From contig CAMVAI010000006.1 of NCBI GenBank assembly GCA_947165435.1, positions 1-64,000 of the forward strand: a stretch of DNA of 64,000 bases. The letters are read 5' to 3'. Within the stretch, counting starts at the first letter, position 1. Each line of letters starts with the position of its first letter. This DNA is from an uncultured Prevotella sp. GTDB taxonomy: Bacteria; Bacteroidota; Bacteroidia; Bacteroidales; Bacteroidaceae. Below, one piece after another: positions 46,197 through 55,336 of the stretch. The notes under the pieces were generated by a model. The model was given only the letters and a program-made list of their open reading frames with translations. It was not told the DNA's origin and did not search any database. The translations under genes and the position numbers were made by a program.

Positions 46197-47507
46197 ATGA
46201 ACAAGAGCGACTCGATACTCTCGAAGGACGGGGTGAGCTACCTCGTTCCATTCATCCTCGTCACGTCATGCTTTGCCCTGTGGGGCTTTGCCAACGACAT
46301 CACCAACCCGATGGTGAAGGCATTCTCGAAGATTTTCCGCATGAGCGTCACCGACGGCGCGCTGGTGCAGGTGGCCTTCTACGGCGGCTACTTTGCCATG
46401 GCGTTCCCCGCCGCCATGTTCATACGCAAATACTCTTATAAGGCCGGCGTGCTCATGGGCCTCGGGCTGTATGCCACCGGGGCGCTGCTGTTCCTGCCCG
46501 CCTCATGGACGGGTATGTACTACCCCTTCCTCGTGGCCTATTTCATACTCACCTGCGGACTGTCGTTCCTGGAGACATCGTGCAACCCCTATATCCTGTC
46601 GATGGGCGATGAGGCCACCGCCACCCGACGCCTGAACCTGGCGCAGTGCTTCAACCCGATGGGGTCGCTTTGCGGCATGTATGTCGCCATGAACTTCATC
46701 CAGGCCCGCCTGCATCCCGCCTCTACCGACGAGCGTGCCCTGCTGGACGACGCCCAGTTTGCCGCCATGCGCGACCAAGACCTGTCGGTGCTCATCACGC
46801 CCTATCTGGCCATCGGTGCCATCATCGCCCTGATGTTTGTGGTCATCTGGTTTACGAAGATGCCCCATAATGCCGACAAGAACCACGATGTCCACCCGCT
46901 CTCTACGCTGAAGCGCATCAGCCGCATCCACCACTATCGCGAGGGTGTGGTGGCGCAGTTCTTCTATGTGGGTGTGCAGATTATGTGCTGGACGTTTATC
47001 ATACAATATGGTACGCGCGTGTTCATGCTGGAGGGCATGACCGAGCAGCAGGCCGAGGTGCTGTCGCAGCAGTATAATATCGCGGCGATGGTCATCTTCG
47101 TCAGCAGCCGCTTCGTATGCACCTACTTCCTGAAGTTCATCAATGCCGGCATGCTGCTGGGCGTGCTGGCCTGTGTGGGAGCCCTGCTCACGGCGGGTGT
47201 CATCTTCATCGACGGGCGCGGCGGACTCTACTGTCTGGTGGCCATCTCGGCCTGCATGTCGCTGATGTTCCCCACCATCTACGGCATCGCCCTGCAAGGC
47301 CTTGGCGACGATGCCAAGTTTGGTGCCGCCGGACTGATTATGGCCATTCTGGGCGGCTCGGTGCTGCCCCCGTTGCAGGCCGCCGTCATCGACCAGAAAG
47401 AGCTGTGGGGCATGCCCGCCGTCAACCTGTCGTTCGTGCTGCCGATGGTGTGCTTCCTGGTCATCATCGTCTATGGCTACCGCACCTACATGCGCACGCG
47501 TATATAA
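46197..47507 (+). CDS. Sugar MFS transporter (FucP/GluP family)
   Basis: The 436-residue, 12-helix protein belongs to the FucP group of the major facilitator superfamily: YLVPFILVTSCFALWGFAND with ITNPMVKAF is the diagnostic N-terminal helix, and FLETSCNPYILSMGDEATAT the next marker. Substrates of the family include L-fucose, glucose, galactose and mannose, taken up with protons; the substrate here is not determinable. The ATG at 46197 is chosen; a TTG-initiated extension to 46164 is unlikely. It precedes a Na/Pi cotransporter and a GH127 gene on the same strand, a loose carbohydrate cluster. Confidence 0.9.
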   Translation: MNKSDSILSKDGVSYLVPFILVTSCFALWGFANDITNPMVKAFSKIFRMSVTDGALVQVAFYGGYFAMAFPAAMFIRKYSYKAGVLMGLGLYATGALLFLPASWTGMYYPFLVAYFILTCGLSFLETSCNPYILSMGDEATATRRLNLAQCFNPMGSLCGMYVAMNFIQARLHPASTDERALLDDAQFAAMRDQDLSVLITPYLAIGAIIALMFVVIWFTKMPHNADKNHDVHPLSTLKRISRIHHYREGVVAQFFYVGVQIMCWTFIIQYGTRVFMLEGMTEQQAEVLSQQYNIAAMVIFVSSRFVCTYFLKFINAGMLLGVLACVGALLTAGVIFIDGRGGLYCLVAISACMSLMFPTIYGIALQGLGDDAKFGAAGLIMAILGGSVLPPLQAAVIDQKELWGMPAVNLSFVLPMVCFLVIIVYGYRTYMRTRI

Positions 47508-47565
47508 ATTAAGGTGTACCGTCGTTCAAAACAATAGCTTAATCAATTAAAACAGAAATATCAAG

Positions 47566-49287
47566 ATGGCAGACAATTCGCAAGACTATTTGTTGCTGGC
47601 CTTCCGCCTGTTAGGCTCGTTGGCCCTGTTGATGTATGGTATGAAAACCATGAGTGACGCCCTGCAGAAGATGGCTGGTCCGCAGCTGCGCCACGTGTTA
47701 GGAGCTATGACCACCAACCGCTTCACCGGCATGCTGACCGGTGTCGGCGTGACCGCCGCCGTGCAGTCATCGACGGCTACCACGGTGATGACCGTGTCGT
47801 TCGTGTCGGCAGGACTGCTGACGCTGGCCCAGGCCATATCGGTCATTATGGGTGCCAACATCGGCACCACGCTGACCGCCTGGATCATGTCGGCAGGCTT
47901 CTCGTTCAATATCACCGACTTCGTCTATCCGGCATTCTTCATAGCCATTATCCTCATCTACCGCAAGCAGAACCGCGTGGTGGGCGACTTCCTGTTCGGC
48001 ATCGCCTTCATGTTCCTCGGCTTGGGCACGCTGCGACAGACGGGTATCGACATGCACCTGGGCGAGAACCAGGCCGTGCTCAACTTCTTCTCGTCGTTCG
48101 ACCCGCAGGCCTTCACCACCACGCTGCTCTTCCTGCTCATCGGTGGCATACTGACCATGTGCGTGCAGTCGTCGGCAGCCGTCATGGCCATCACCATGAT
48201 ACTCTGCTCCAGCGGCGTGCTGCCCATCTATCAAGGTATCGCACTCGTGATGGGCGAGAACATCGGCACCACCGTCACGTCGAACATCGTGGCACTCTCG
48301 GCCGGCACGCAGGCCCGTCGCGCCGCCTTTGCCCACATGTTCTTCAACCTGTTCGGCGTCTGCTGGATACTCATCGTGTTCCGCCCCTTTGTCGATATGG
48401 TCTGCTCGCTGGTGGGATATGACGTCACCATGACCAAGGAAGCCGCCGGCAATGCCGCCTTCCTGGCCAACGCCGCCAAGCTGAGCTTTGTGCTGGCCGC
48501 GTTCCATACCTGCTTCAACCTGGTGAACACGGGCATACTCATCTGGTTCATTCCCCAGATAGAAAAGCTGGTGTGCCGCGTCATCAAGGCCAAGAAGGAC
48601 GACGAAGAGGAAGACACCCGTCTGCTCTACATCCAGAGCGGTATCATCAAGACGCCGGAAATCGCCGTGCTGCAGGCACAGAAGGAGATTGGCGTCTTCG
48701 GCACCCGCATGCAGCGCATGTTCGGCATGGCTCAGGAGTTGCTGACGGAGAAAGACACCGACAAGTTTACCAAGCTCTACTCGCGCATCGAGAAATACGA
48801 GGGCATCTCCGACAACATGGAGATTGAGATAGCCCGCTACCTGGAGCAGGTCGGCGATGCCCACCTGTCGGACGAGACGAAGTGGAAGATTCGCCAGATG
48901 ATGCGCCAGATCAGTGAGCTGGAGTCTATCGGCGATGCCTGCTTCAATCTGGCCCGCACGATGAACCGCCGCTTGCAGTCGAACCAGGACTTCACCGCCC
49001 ACCAGTATGACGAGCTGCACGGCATGATGACGCTGGTTGATAGCTCGCTGACGCAGATGAACCGCACGCTGTCCGGCCGCCGCGATGAGCTGGACATCAA
49101 CGAGACGTTCCGCATCGAGAACGACATCAACTCGATGCGCAACCGCTTGAAGTCAGAGAACATACAGGCCATCAACGACCACCAGTACGACTATGCCATC
49201 GGTACCATGTACACCGACCTCGTATCGGAATGCGAGAAGCTGGGCGACTATGTGGTGAACGTGGTGGAGGCCCGCTTGGGAAAATAA
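47566..49287 (+). CDS. Na/Pi cotransporter family protein with PhoU-like C-terminus
   Basis: The 573-residue protein has two inverted Na/Pi repeats with the QSS signatures (GVTAAVQSSTATTVMTVSFV and CVQSSAAVMAITMILCS) within eight or so helices. A cytoplasmic C-terminal 220 residues of PhoU-like helical repeats follows (ISELESIGDACFNLARTMNR, LVSECEKLGDYVVNVVEARL). It is expected to import phosphate with sodium. The gene is 58 bp after the MFS gene and 11 bp before the GH127 gene, so co-transcription is likely. Confidence 0.9.
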   Translation: MADNSQDYLLLAFRLLGSLALLMYGMKTMSDALQKMAGPQLRHVLGAMTTNRFTGMLTGVGVTAAVQSSTATTVMTVSFVSAGLLTLAQAISVIMGANIGTTLTAWIMSAGFSFNITDFVYPAFFIAIILIYRKQNRVVGDFLFGIAFMFLGLGTLRQTGIDMHLGENQAVLNFFSSFDPQAFTTTLLFLLIGGILTMCVQSSAAVMAITMILCSSGVLPIYQGIALVMGENIGTTVTSNIVALSAGTQARRAAFAHMFFNLFGVCWILIVFRPFVDMVCSLVGYDVTMTKEAAGNAAFLANAAKLSFVLAAFHTCFNLVNTGILIWFIPQIEKLVCRVIKAKKDDEEEDTRLLYIQSGIIKTPEIAVLQAQKEIGVFGTRMQRMFGMAQELLTEKDTDKFTKLYSRIEKYEGISDNMEIEIARYLEQVGDAHLSDETKWKIRQMMRQISELESIGDACFNLARTMNRRLQSNQDFTAHQYDELHGMMTLVDSSLTQMNRTLSGRRDELDINETFRIENDINSMRNRLKSENIQAINDHQYDYAIGTMYTDLVSECEKLGDYVVNVVEARLGK

Positions 49288-49298
49288 GGTAACGCATC

Positions 49299-51614
49299 AT
49301 GAGACGAATCATCACGACACTGGTGGCAGCCGCTGTGTGGACGGCGGGCCCCGCTGCTCCGCTGCCACAGCGCATCGGCTGTTTCGACATATCGCAGGTA
49401 CGTCTCACCGACAGCCGTTTCCTGCGCAACCAGCAGGCCGACATCCACTATCTGCTGGGGCTGGATGCCGACCGACTGCTGGCCCCCTATCTGAAGGAAG
49501 CCGGACTGACACCCAAGGCCGACAACTATACCAACTGGGAGAACACCGGCCTGGACGGCCACATCGGCGGGCACTACCTGTCGGCACTCAGCTACATGTA
49601 TGCCGCCACCGGCCATCAGGAGATAGAGCGGCGCATGGACTACATGCTCGGCGAACTCGCCCGGTGCCAGCAGGCTGCCGGCGACGGCTACCTGTGCGGT
49701 GTGCCGGGTGGCAGACAGATGTGGCAACAGATAGCCCGTGGCGACATCCGTGCCGGCTCGTTCGGGCTGAACGACCGGTGGGTGCCGCTGTACAATATCC
49801 ATAAGATGTATGCCGGCCTGCGCGACGCATGGCTCGTGGCCGGGCGCCAACAGGCACGCCAGATGCTGGTGGCCATGACCGACTGGATGGTACGTGAGGT
49901 GAGCGCGCTCAGCGATGCCCAGATACAGCAGATGCTCGTCAGCGAGCATGGCGGACTGAACGAGACGTTTGCCGACGTCTATGCCATTACCGGCGAGGGG
50001 CGTTTCCTGCGGCTGGCCCACCAGTTCAGCGACCAACGCATTCTCGACCCGCTGCTGCGCGGCGAAGACCGCCTGACGGGTATGCACGCCAACACGCAGA
50101 TACCGAAAATCATTGGCTACAAGCGCATTGCCGACGTGGAGGGCCTGGACGACTGGAACCGTGCGGCGGCCTTCTTCTGGGATGTCGTCATCAACCATCG
50201 CAGCGTGTCCATCGGCGGCAATTCCATGCGTGAGCACTTCAATCCCACCAACGACTTCAGCGAGCTGCTGGCCTCAGAGCAGGGGCCGGAGAGCTGCAAC
50301 ACGTATAACATGATGCGCCTGTCGAAGATGCTCTACCAGACATCCGCCGACAAGCAGTACATCGACTACTACGAGCGGGCACTCTACAACCATATCCTGT
50401 CGGCCATGAATCCCGTGCAGGGTGGCTTCGTCTATTTCACGCCGATGCGCTCGGGCCACTACCGGGTCTATTCGCAGCCGCAGACCTCCATGTGGTGCTG
50501 TGTGGGCACGGGCATCGAGAATCCCGCCCGCTACGGCGAGATGGTGTATGCCCACGACGGCAACGACCTCATTGTCAACCTCTTCATCCCCTCCGTGCTG
50601 ACGTGGGGCGACATGACGGTGACGCAGCAGAACCGTTTTCCGCAAGAACCCTCCACCGAACTGACCCTGCAGCTGAAGCGCAGCCGTAAGATGACGATGC
50701 GCATCCGCCAGCCGTGGTGGACGGAAGGAGCTGCCGTCAGCGTGAACGGAAAGTCGGTGAAGGCCGCTGTAGAGAACGGCTATCTGGCGGTCAGTCGCAC
50801 TTGGAAAGACGGCGACCGCATCCGCATCGACCTGCCCATGCACCTGACTGCCATGACGACGCCCGACGGCAAACCGCAATACTCGTTCCTCTACGGACCC
50901 ATCGTGCTGGCCGCCAAGACCGGCACCGACCGGCAGGACGGCATGTTTGCCGACGACAGTCGCGGCGGACATATTGCCGCCGGACCGCAGATTCCGCTCT
51001 CGCAGATGCCAGCCATCGTGGGCGACTCGGCCACGCTGCTGTCGCACCTGCAGGCGGTGGAAGGCCGTCCGATGACGTTCCGTCTCACCGGCCTGACGCT
51101 GCCACAGTACGAAGGCATGCTGTTAGAGCCGTTCTACGGGCTGTACGAATGCCGCTATCAGATTTATTTCCCGCTATATACCGCTGCCCAGTGGCAGACA
51201 CGCAAGGAACAGCTGGTCCGCGAGGAACAGGCGCAGCAAGCCTTGGAGAGCCGCACGACAGACAAGGTGTTCTGTGGTGAGCAGCAGTCGGAGAGCGACC
51301 ACTTCTTCAGCGGTCCGCAGAGCTGGAACGGCAGCGACAACGGAGCTCACTGGCGGCGCACGCGTAGCACGTTCAGCTACGAGATGAAGGCCGACGGTGC
51401 CAAGACGATACGGCTGACAAGGGTAGGGAACGACCGGCAGAAGGTACGCTTGTCTGTCGGCGGACAGCCGGTTGCCGAGCAAGCCTTTGACCGTGAACCG
51501 ACGATGGAGGTGGCACTGCCCGCCACACTGGCGAAGGGAAAGATAAGGATAGAGATTGCTGCCGAGCCGGGCAAGGAGACGCCGCGCATCAGCGAGGTAC
51601 GGCTCTGCCGGTAG
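49299..51614 (+). CDS. GH127-family glycoside hydrolase (beta-L-arabinofuranosidase type), exported
   Basis: The 771-residue protein has a signal peptide (MRRIITTLVAAAVWTAGPAA). The GH127 alpha/alpha barrel follows (NWENTGLDGHIGGHYLSALS, LNETFADVYAITG). The zinc and catalytic residues of the family are visible as E331 and C333 (ESCNTYNM) and the pair C400-C401 (MWCCVGTG); in characterised members a Cys of such a pair is the nucleophile. It should release terminal beta-L-arabinofuranose or a related sugar from plant glycans. The C-terminal 250 residues form beta-sandwich domains. It starts 11 bp after the Na/Pi gene. The nearby MFS transporter could take up a product, which is inference. Confidence 0.9.
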   Translation: MRRIITTLVAAAVWTAGPAAPLPQRIGCFDISQVRLTDSRFLRNQQADIHYLLGLDADRLLAPYLKEAGLTPKADNYTNWENTGLDGHIGGHYLSALSYMYAATGHQEIERRMDYMLGELARCQQAAGDGYLCGVPGGRQMWQQIARGDIRAGSFGLNDRWVPLYNIHKMYAGLRDAWLVAGRQQARQMLVAMTDWMVREVSALSDAQIQQMLVSEHGGLNETFADVYAITGEGRFLRLAHQFSDQRILDPLLRGEDRLTGMHANTQIPKIIGYKRIADVEGLDDWNRAAAFFWDVVINHRSVSIGGNSMREHFNPTNDFSELLASEQGPESCNTYNMMRLSKMLYQTSADKQYIDYYERALYNHILSAMNPVQGGFVYFTPMRSGHYRVYSQPQTSMWCCVGTGIENPARYGEMVYAHDGNDLIVNLFIPSVLTWGDMTVTQQNRFPQEPSTELTLQLKRSRKMTMRIRQPWWTEGAAVSVNGKSVKAAVENGYLAVSRTWKDGDRIRIDLPMHLTAMTTPDGKPQYSFLYGPIVLAAKTGTDRQDGMFADDSRGGHIAAGPQIPLSQMPAIVGDSATLLSHLQAVEGRPMTFRLTGLTLPQYEGMLLEPFYGLYECRYQIYFPLYTAAQWQTRKEQLVREEQAQQALESRTTDKVFCGEQQSESDHFFSGPQSWNGSDNGAHWRRTRSTFSYEMKADGAKTIRLTRVGNDRQKVRLSVGGQPVAEQAFDREPTMEVALPATLAKGKIRIEIAAEPGKETPRISEVRLCR

Positions 51615-51666
51615 CTCGTGGTCACCGGGTCCCTGCCGGTCTCGTGGGCACCGGGTCCCTGCCGGT
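51615..51666. repeat. 26-bp tandem repeat, two copies
   Basis: The units CTCGTGGTCACCGGGTCCCT (plus GCCGGT) at 51615-51640 and 51641-51666 differ at one base. They fill the short gap between the convergent GH127 and comF genes. Confidence 0.8.
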
Positions 51667-51678
51667 AGGTGGAGCGTG

Positions 51679-52374
51679 TCAGCTCTTCGTAAATCCGAAC
51701 GTCAATACACTGATGCGGATGCCCTCGACCTGCTTGAGGGCATCCGCACATGCTGTCAGCGTGGCCCCTGTGGTACAGACATCGTCGATGAGCAGCACGT
51801 GGCGGTGGCACAACGGCGTGTCGTCCTTCAGGTGAAACATGCCGGCCACATTCTCCTGCCGCTCCTGCCGGTTCAGCGAGGTCTGGCTTTGGCGGAAATG
51901 GCGGCGCAGCAGCACGCCAGTGACCACGGGCAGCCGCGTGATGTCGCTGATGCCGACGGCCAGCTGCTCGCTCTGGTTGTAGCCGCGCTGGCGCAAGCGT
52001 TTGCGCGACAGGGGTACAGGCAGCAGCAGGTCGATGTCGTCGAAGAAATGCGCTATCTGCATCTCGTTGGCCATCAGCCGCCCCATGTCTTCGCCGATGT
52101 CCGGCCGCTGTCCGTACTTCATGGCATAGACTATCTGTGCCATTTCCGAGTGTGGCTGGTAGTAGATAAGTGCCGCTGCCCGCAGGATGGGTGTGTGCCC
52201 CCAGAAGAGCTGCACCATGGCATTGTCGTCGGGCGTGAACTGGAAGGCGGTACGTGGCAGATAGAGCAGGCACGCCGAACAGAGTGTCCGCTCGGTGGGT
52301 GCCAGTCGGCTGCCGCATACCACACACTGGCGCGGAGCGATGAAGTCGAGAATCCTGGTCAGCCAGTTGGTCAT
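51679..52374 (-). CDS. comF: ComF family protein (phosphoribosyltransferase-like)
   Basis: The 231-residue protein has the N-terminal zinc-finger-like cysteines (CVVCGSRLAPTERTLCSAC), the central LLLPVPLSRKRLRQRGYNQS motif, and the PRPP-binding loop HVLLIDDVCTTGATLTACAD. ComF proteins take part in DNA uptake and recombination in some bacteria; the role in Bacteroidetes is not settled. It is separated from recX by 15 bp, and the recX-prmC-lipoprotein genes are in the same orientation, so they are probably co-transcribed. Confidence 0.9.
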   Translation of the reverse strand: MTNWLTRILDFIAPRQCVVCGSRLAPTERTLCSACLLYLPRTAFQFTPDDNAMVQLFWGHTPILRAAALIYYQPHSEMAQIVYAMKYGQRPDIGEDMGRLMANEMQIAHFFDDIDLLLPVPLSRKRLRQRGYNQSEQLAVGISDITRLPVVTGVLLRRHFRQSQTSLNRQERQENVAGMFHLKDDTPLCHRHVLLIDDVCTTGATLTACADALKQVEGIRISVLTFGFTKS

Positions 52375-52389
52375 TGCCGTTTGCTGTTG

Positions 52390-52893
52390 TCAATCATCTG
52401 CTGTCGGTAGGGCGTCTGTCTCGTCGATGTCGTCTTCCACGTCCAGACATTGCCGGATGATGTCGAACGTAAAGCCGTGCGATAGTGCAAACTGTACGAG
52501 CTTGCGGTTCAGCGTATATTCGTCGGGAGCCTTGGTGGTGCGCCGCTTCTGCTGCAACAGGGGGCGCAGCACCCGCAGGTATTCCTCGTCGGTCACCTCG
52601 TCGAGCACCCGCTGGCGGATGTCTTCGTCGATGTGCTTTGCCCACAGGGCCTGCTCCACCTTGCGGCGGCCCCATTTGTTGTAGCGCACCTTGTCGTTGA
52701 CGAAGGCCCGGGCGTACCGCTCGTCATCGACATAGCGCTCGCGGGTCAGCCGTTCCATGACGCGGGCCTGTGCCTCGTCGGACAGTTCCCAGCGGCGCAT
52801 CTTTTCCGTCATTTCCCATTGGCAGTGCTCGGCCTGTGCGCAGAGGGCTGCCAGGGTGAGGTAGGCGTCTTGTTCGGTTTTCTGTTTTTTCAT
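52390..52893 (-). CDS. recX: Regulatory protein RecX
   Basis: The 167-residue helical protein has RecX repeats: LTLAALCAQAEHCQWEMTEK, RLTRERYVDDERYARAFVND and KWGRRKVEQALWAKHIDEDI. It modulates RecA filaments. I chose the ATG at 52893, which overlaps the prmC stop by 4 nt; the frame continues upstream into prmC but without family similarity. The C-terminus (VEDDIDETDALPTADD) is acidic and longer than usual. Confidence 0.9.
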   Translation of the reverse strand: MKKQKTEQDAYLTLAALCAQAEHCQWEMTEKMRRWELSDEAQARVMERLTRERYVDDERYARAFVNDKVRYNKWGRRKVEQALWAKHIDEDIRQRVLDEVTDEEYLRVLRPLLQQKRRTTKAPDEYTLNRKLVQFALSHGFTFDIIRQCLDVEDDIDETDALPTADD

Positions 52894-53900
52894 AGCGGGG
52901 GTGGGGTGTTTTGGCGTTGTGCTCTTATCATGCGCTGGCGGCCGTAGGCGTCTTGGCGGGCTTCGACGCGGCAAAACCGCGCCGCACAGTGAGGGGCGGG
53001 CGAAGAAGCCGCCACGCAGGGTGGGGCGGGCAAAGACGGCGCCGCGCAGGAGCGGAGCATGTCGCAGAGGGCATCGGCGTAGAGGGGGTTGATTTCGAAA
53101 TAGAGCCAGCCGCCGGGGGCTAATGCCGTGAGGGCATAGCGGGCGATGGCGCGGTAGAACAGCAGCGGGTCGTCGTCGGGTACGAAGAGGGCCTCGTGCG
53201 GCTCGTGTTCCAAGACGTTGGCCTCCATGCTTGCGCGTTCCTTATTACATATATAGGGCGGATTGCTGACGATGAGGTGGTAACTGCCGGGCAACGGAGG
53301 CTGAGTGCCGGATGCCAGGTGTTCCGTGCCGGGCGACGGAGACTGGGTGCCGGATGCAGGGTGCTCAAGGCTTAACACATCCACGCGCTCGAAGGCGATG
53401 CTGACACCGTGGCGGCGGGCATTCCCCCGGGCTACGTGCAAGGCTCCTTCGGATATGTCCCATGCCGTCACGCGGGCCTGTGGAATGTCGGCGGCCAGGG
53501 TGACGGCGATGCAGCCGCTGCCGGTACCGATGTCGAGAATGGACAGTGCGCCGTTTGTTTTCTGTAGCTGTTCGCTGTCGCACGGTCTCTCGCTGCTCAC
53601 CTCCTCCACAATCCATCGGCACAGCTCTTCCGTCTCGGGCCGTGGTATCAGCACATGCTCATCGACGTGGAACGTGCGCCCGCAGAAGTCGGCTTGCCCC
53701 AGCACATACTGCACCGGCTCCTGCCGCTCCAGCCGTTGGGCGATGTCTTCCAGTTCCTGTTGCGGCACATTGGCCTCGCGCCCCATCAGCAGGTCGGCAA
53801 AAGAGAGACCATAGCGCACCTCATATACTAAGCGCGCTATGGCCTTTGCCTCGTTCTCTCCGTAGATATGCGCCAGTCGGCGCCACAAGTCGTTATACAC
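52890..53900 (-). CDS. prmC: Peptide chain release factor N5-glutamine methyltransferase, with repeat insertions
   Basis: The 336-residue protein methylates the Gln of the GGQ motif in release factors. It has the N-terminal helical domain (QRLERQEPVQYVLGQADFCG, then FHVDEHVLIPRPETEELC), the SAM motif ILDIGTGSGCIAVTLA near residue 120 and the catalytic NPPY. It is about 50 residues longer than usual. A tandem 14-residue repeat (ASGTQSPSPGTEHL type, residues about 177-205) precedes the NPPY strand, and a Pro/Ala/Cys-rich stretch (CAAPSLPAPPCVAASSPAPH) splits the last strand region. Both come from short GC-rich tandem DNA repeats that keep the frame. It overlaps recX by 4 nt and the lipoprotein gene by 8 nt. 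Confidence 0.92.
   Translation of the reverse strand: MYNDLWRRLAHIYGENEAKAIARLVYEVRYGLSFADLLMGREANVPQQELEDIAQRLERQEPVQYVLGQADFCGRTFHVDEHVLIPRPETEELCRWIVEEVSSERPCDSEQLQKTNGALSILDIGTGSGCIAVTLAADIPQARVTAWDISEGALHVARGNARRHGVSIAFERVDVLSLEHPASGTQSPSPGTEHLASGTQPPLPGSYHLIVSNPPYICNKERASMEANVLEHEPHEALFVPDDDPLLFYRAIARYALTALAPGGWLYFEINPLYADALCDMLRSCAAPSLPAPPCVAASSPAPHCAARFCRVEARQDAYGRQRMIRAQRQNTPPPL
53287..53370. repeat. 42-bp tandem repeat inside prmC, two copies
   Basis: Units 53287-53328 and 53329-53370 begin CCGGGCRACGGAGRCTGRGT and are about 80 per cent alike. They encode 14 residues each. Confidence 0.8.
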
Positions 53901-55176
53901 CTTGCAGCTCTTCAGCAGTGAGGGTGAACCATGGGGCGATTTCCAGATAGTGGGTGATGACGGTTATCAGCTCCGTGACAAAGGCAAGAGCCGCCACCTC
54001 GTGAGCACCGACCGTTTTCGACAGGGCAGGAATGTTGATGGAATACACAAATACCTTGCCATCCACATAGCGGTTGTCGGTAGTGCCCTCGTCAATCGTA
54101 AAGCCGTTCGCCTTGAAGAACTCGGCCATCTTGGTCGTGTTCGAGTAGGGCACGCAGGCATCCAGCTTGTTGTGTATCAGGCTGATGCGCTCGTTGCCGC
54201 GAGGCTTCCATCCCTTCGACAGGTTGTCCTTCTCCTGTGCCTCCATGATTTTCTTCGACGGCTCGCTGTTGAAGTCTAACATGGCGGGCTGGAACCATTC
54301 GCTGATTGTTTCGGAAGCCAGCGTGCCCTCAAAGTCGCCGCGTTTGTAGTTCTTGCTCAGCAGATAGACGGGAATGTTGCTCAGCGTGGGTTCTTTGAAC
54401 ATGTCGGCATTCTTCAGTCCCAGCCGGTAATACTCGTTGAAGGCCAGCGCCGTGCTGATGACGGTAGAGGGCATCGAGGTCGTGCCTGCCTTGACCAGCT
54501 GGTGGTAGGTCTCGCCGATGTCGTAGGGTCCGGCACCGCAGATGGAGTGTGTAATCTTGATGTCGGGGTACTTCTCGGCACACAGGCGTATCACACCCAT
54601 CGACGTCTGGCCGCCTTCCGAATAGCCCAGGTTGAAGAGGAATTCGCCCCAGGTGTAGCCTTTCTCCTTCAGCAGCTCGCGGGCTGCCAGCAGACAGTCC
54701 ACGCTGTTCTGTGCATTGGTGCGCGACATGCAGTAGGCCTGGTTCTTGTCGCCCGTGCTGCCGAAGCCGTAGTAGTCGGGAGCCACGCAGATGAGCTTGC
54801 TGCCCACCACCTTCAGTGCTACGCCCAGGTCGCCCAGGGTGGGGCACTGCTCTTTCTGGAACACGGTGAAGTGGTTGTAGAGCACCATGCCGCGTGCCTG
54901 CTTGCCGTCGTTCTCCAGCTCGTCGCCCACGATGACCGACCCCGACAGCATGCAGACATTGCCGTAGGGGTCAACCGACGGATACTCGATGTTGTACACC
55001 GTAGCCTTGGCCTCGTCCTTGCGGATGGTCTCGGTGATGCGTGCTTTGGGTTTCTCTACCTCATGGTTACCCGGGATGTCGGGAACGATGTTGTCAGTGT
55101 TCGAACAAGCCGTGAACAGCATGCTGCTGCTCAACGCCACAGCCAGTAAAAGGCTTGAAAGTAAGTGTTTTTTCAT
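53893..55176 (-). CDS. Secretory-lipase-like alpha/beta hydrolase lipoprotein
   Basis: The product is 427 residues from the ATG at 55176, with a lipoprotein signal peptide (MKKHLLSSLLLAVALSSSML, lipobox FTAC). The hydrolase core has LICVAPDYYGFGSTGDKNQA and the nucleophile elbow GYSEGG, matching the secretory lipase (LIP) family. The Asp and His of the triad probably lie in HNKLDACVPYSNTTKMAEFF and near VGAHEVAAL. It should act on esters or peptides at the cell surface; the substrate is unknown. The upstream frame to 55263 lacks a signal and is excluded. The gene overlaps prmC by 8 nt and is the first of the run to comF. Confidence 0.82.
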   Translation of the reverse strand: MKKHLLSSLLLAVALSSSMLFTACSNTDNIVPDIPGNHEVEKPKARITETIRKDEAKATVYNIEYPSVDPYGNVCMLSGSVIVGDELENDGKQARGMVLYNHFTVFQKEQCPTLGDLGVALKVVGSKLICVAPDYYGFGSTGDKNQAYCMSRTNAQNSVDCLLAARELLKEKGYTWGEFLFNLGYSEGGQTSMGVIRLCAEKYPDIKITHSICGAGPYDIGETYHQLVKAGTTSMPSTVISTALAFNEYYRLGLKNADMFKEPTLSNIPVYLLSKNYKRGDFEGTLASETISEWFQPAMLDFNSEPSKKIMEAQEKDNLSKGWKPRGNERISLIHNKLDACVPYSNTTKMAEFFKANGFTIDEGTTDNRYVDGKVFVYSINIPALSKTVGAHEVAALAFVTELITVITHYLEIAPWFTLTAEELQGV

Positions 55177-55336
55177 CTTTATATTATCTTTGATGTTGTG
55201 AAAATGCTCAAAATCGCGGCAAAGATAGCAAATATTTTTCAATAACCAACGATTATCCGCCAATTAATCATTGCAGAATTGTGAAAATTATGTATCTTTG
55301 CACCAAAAGAAACGAAACCATTTGACAGATGAAGCC

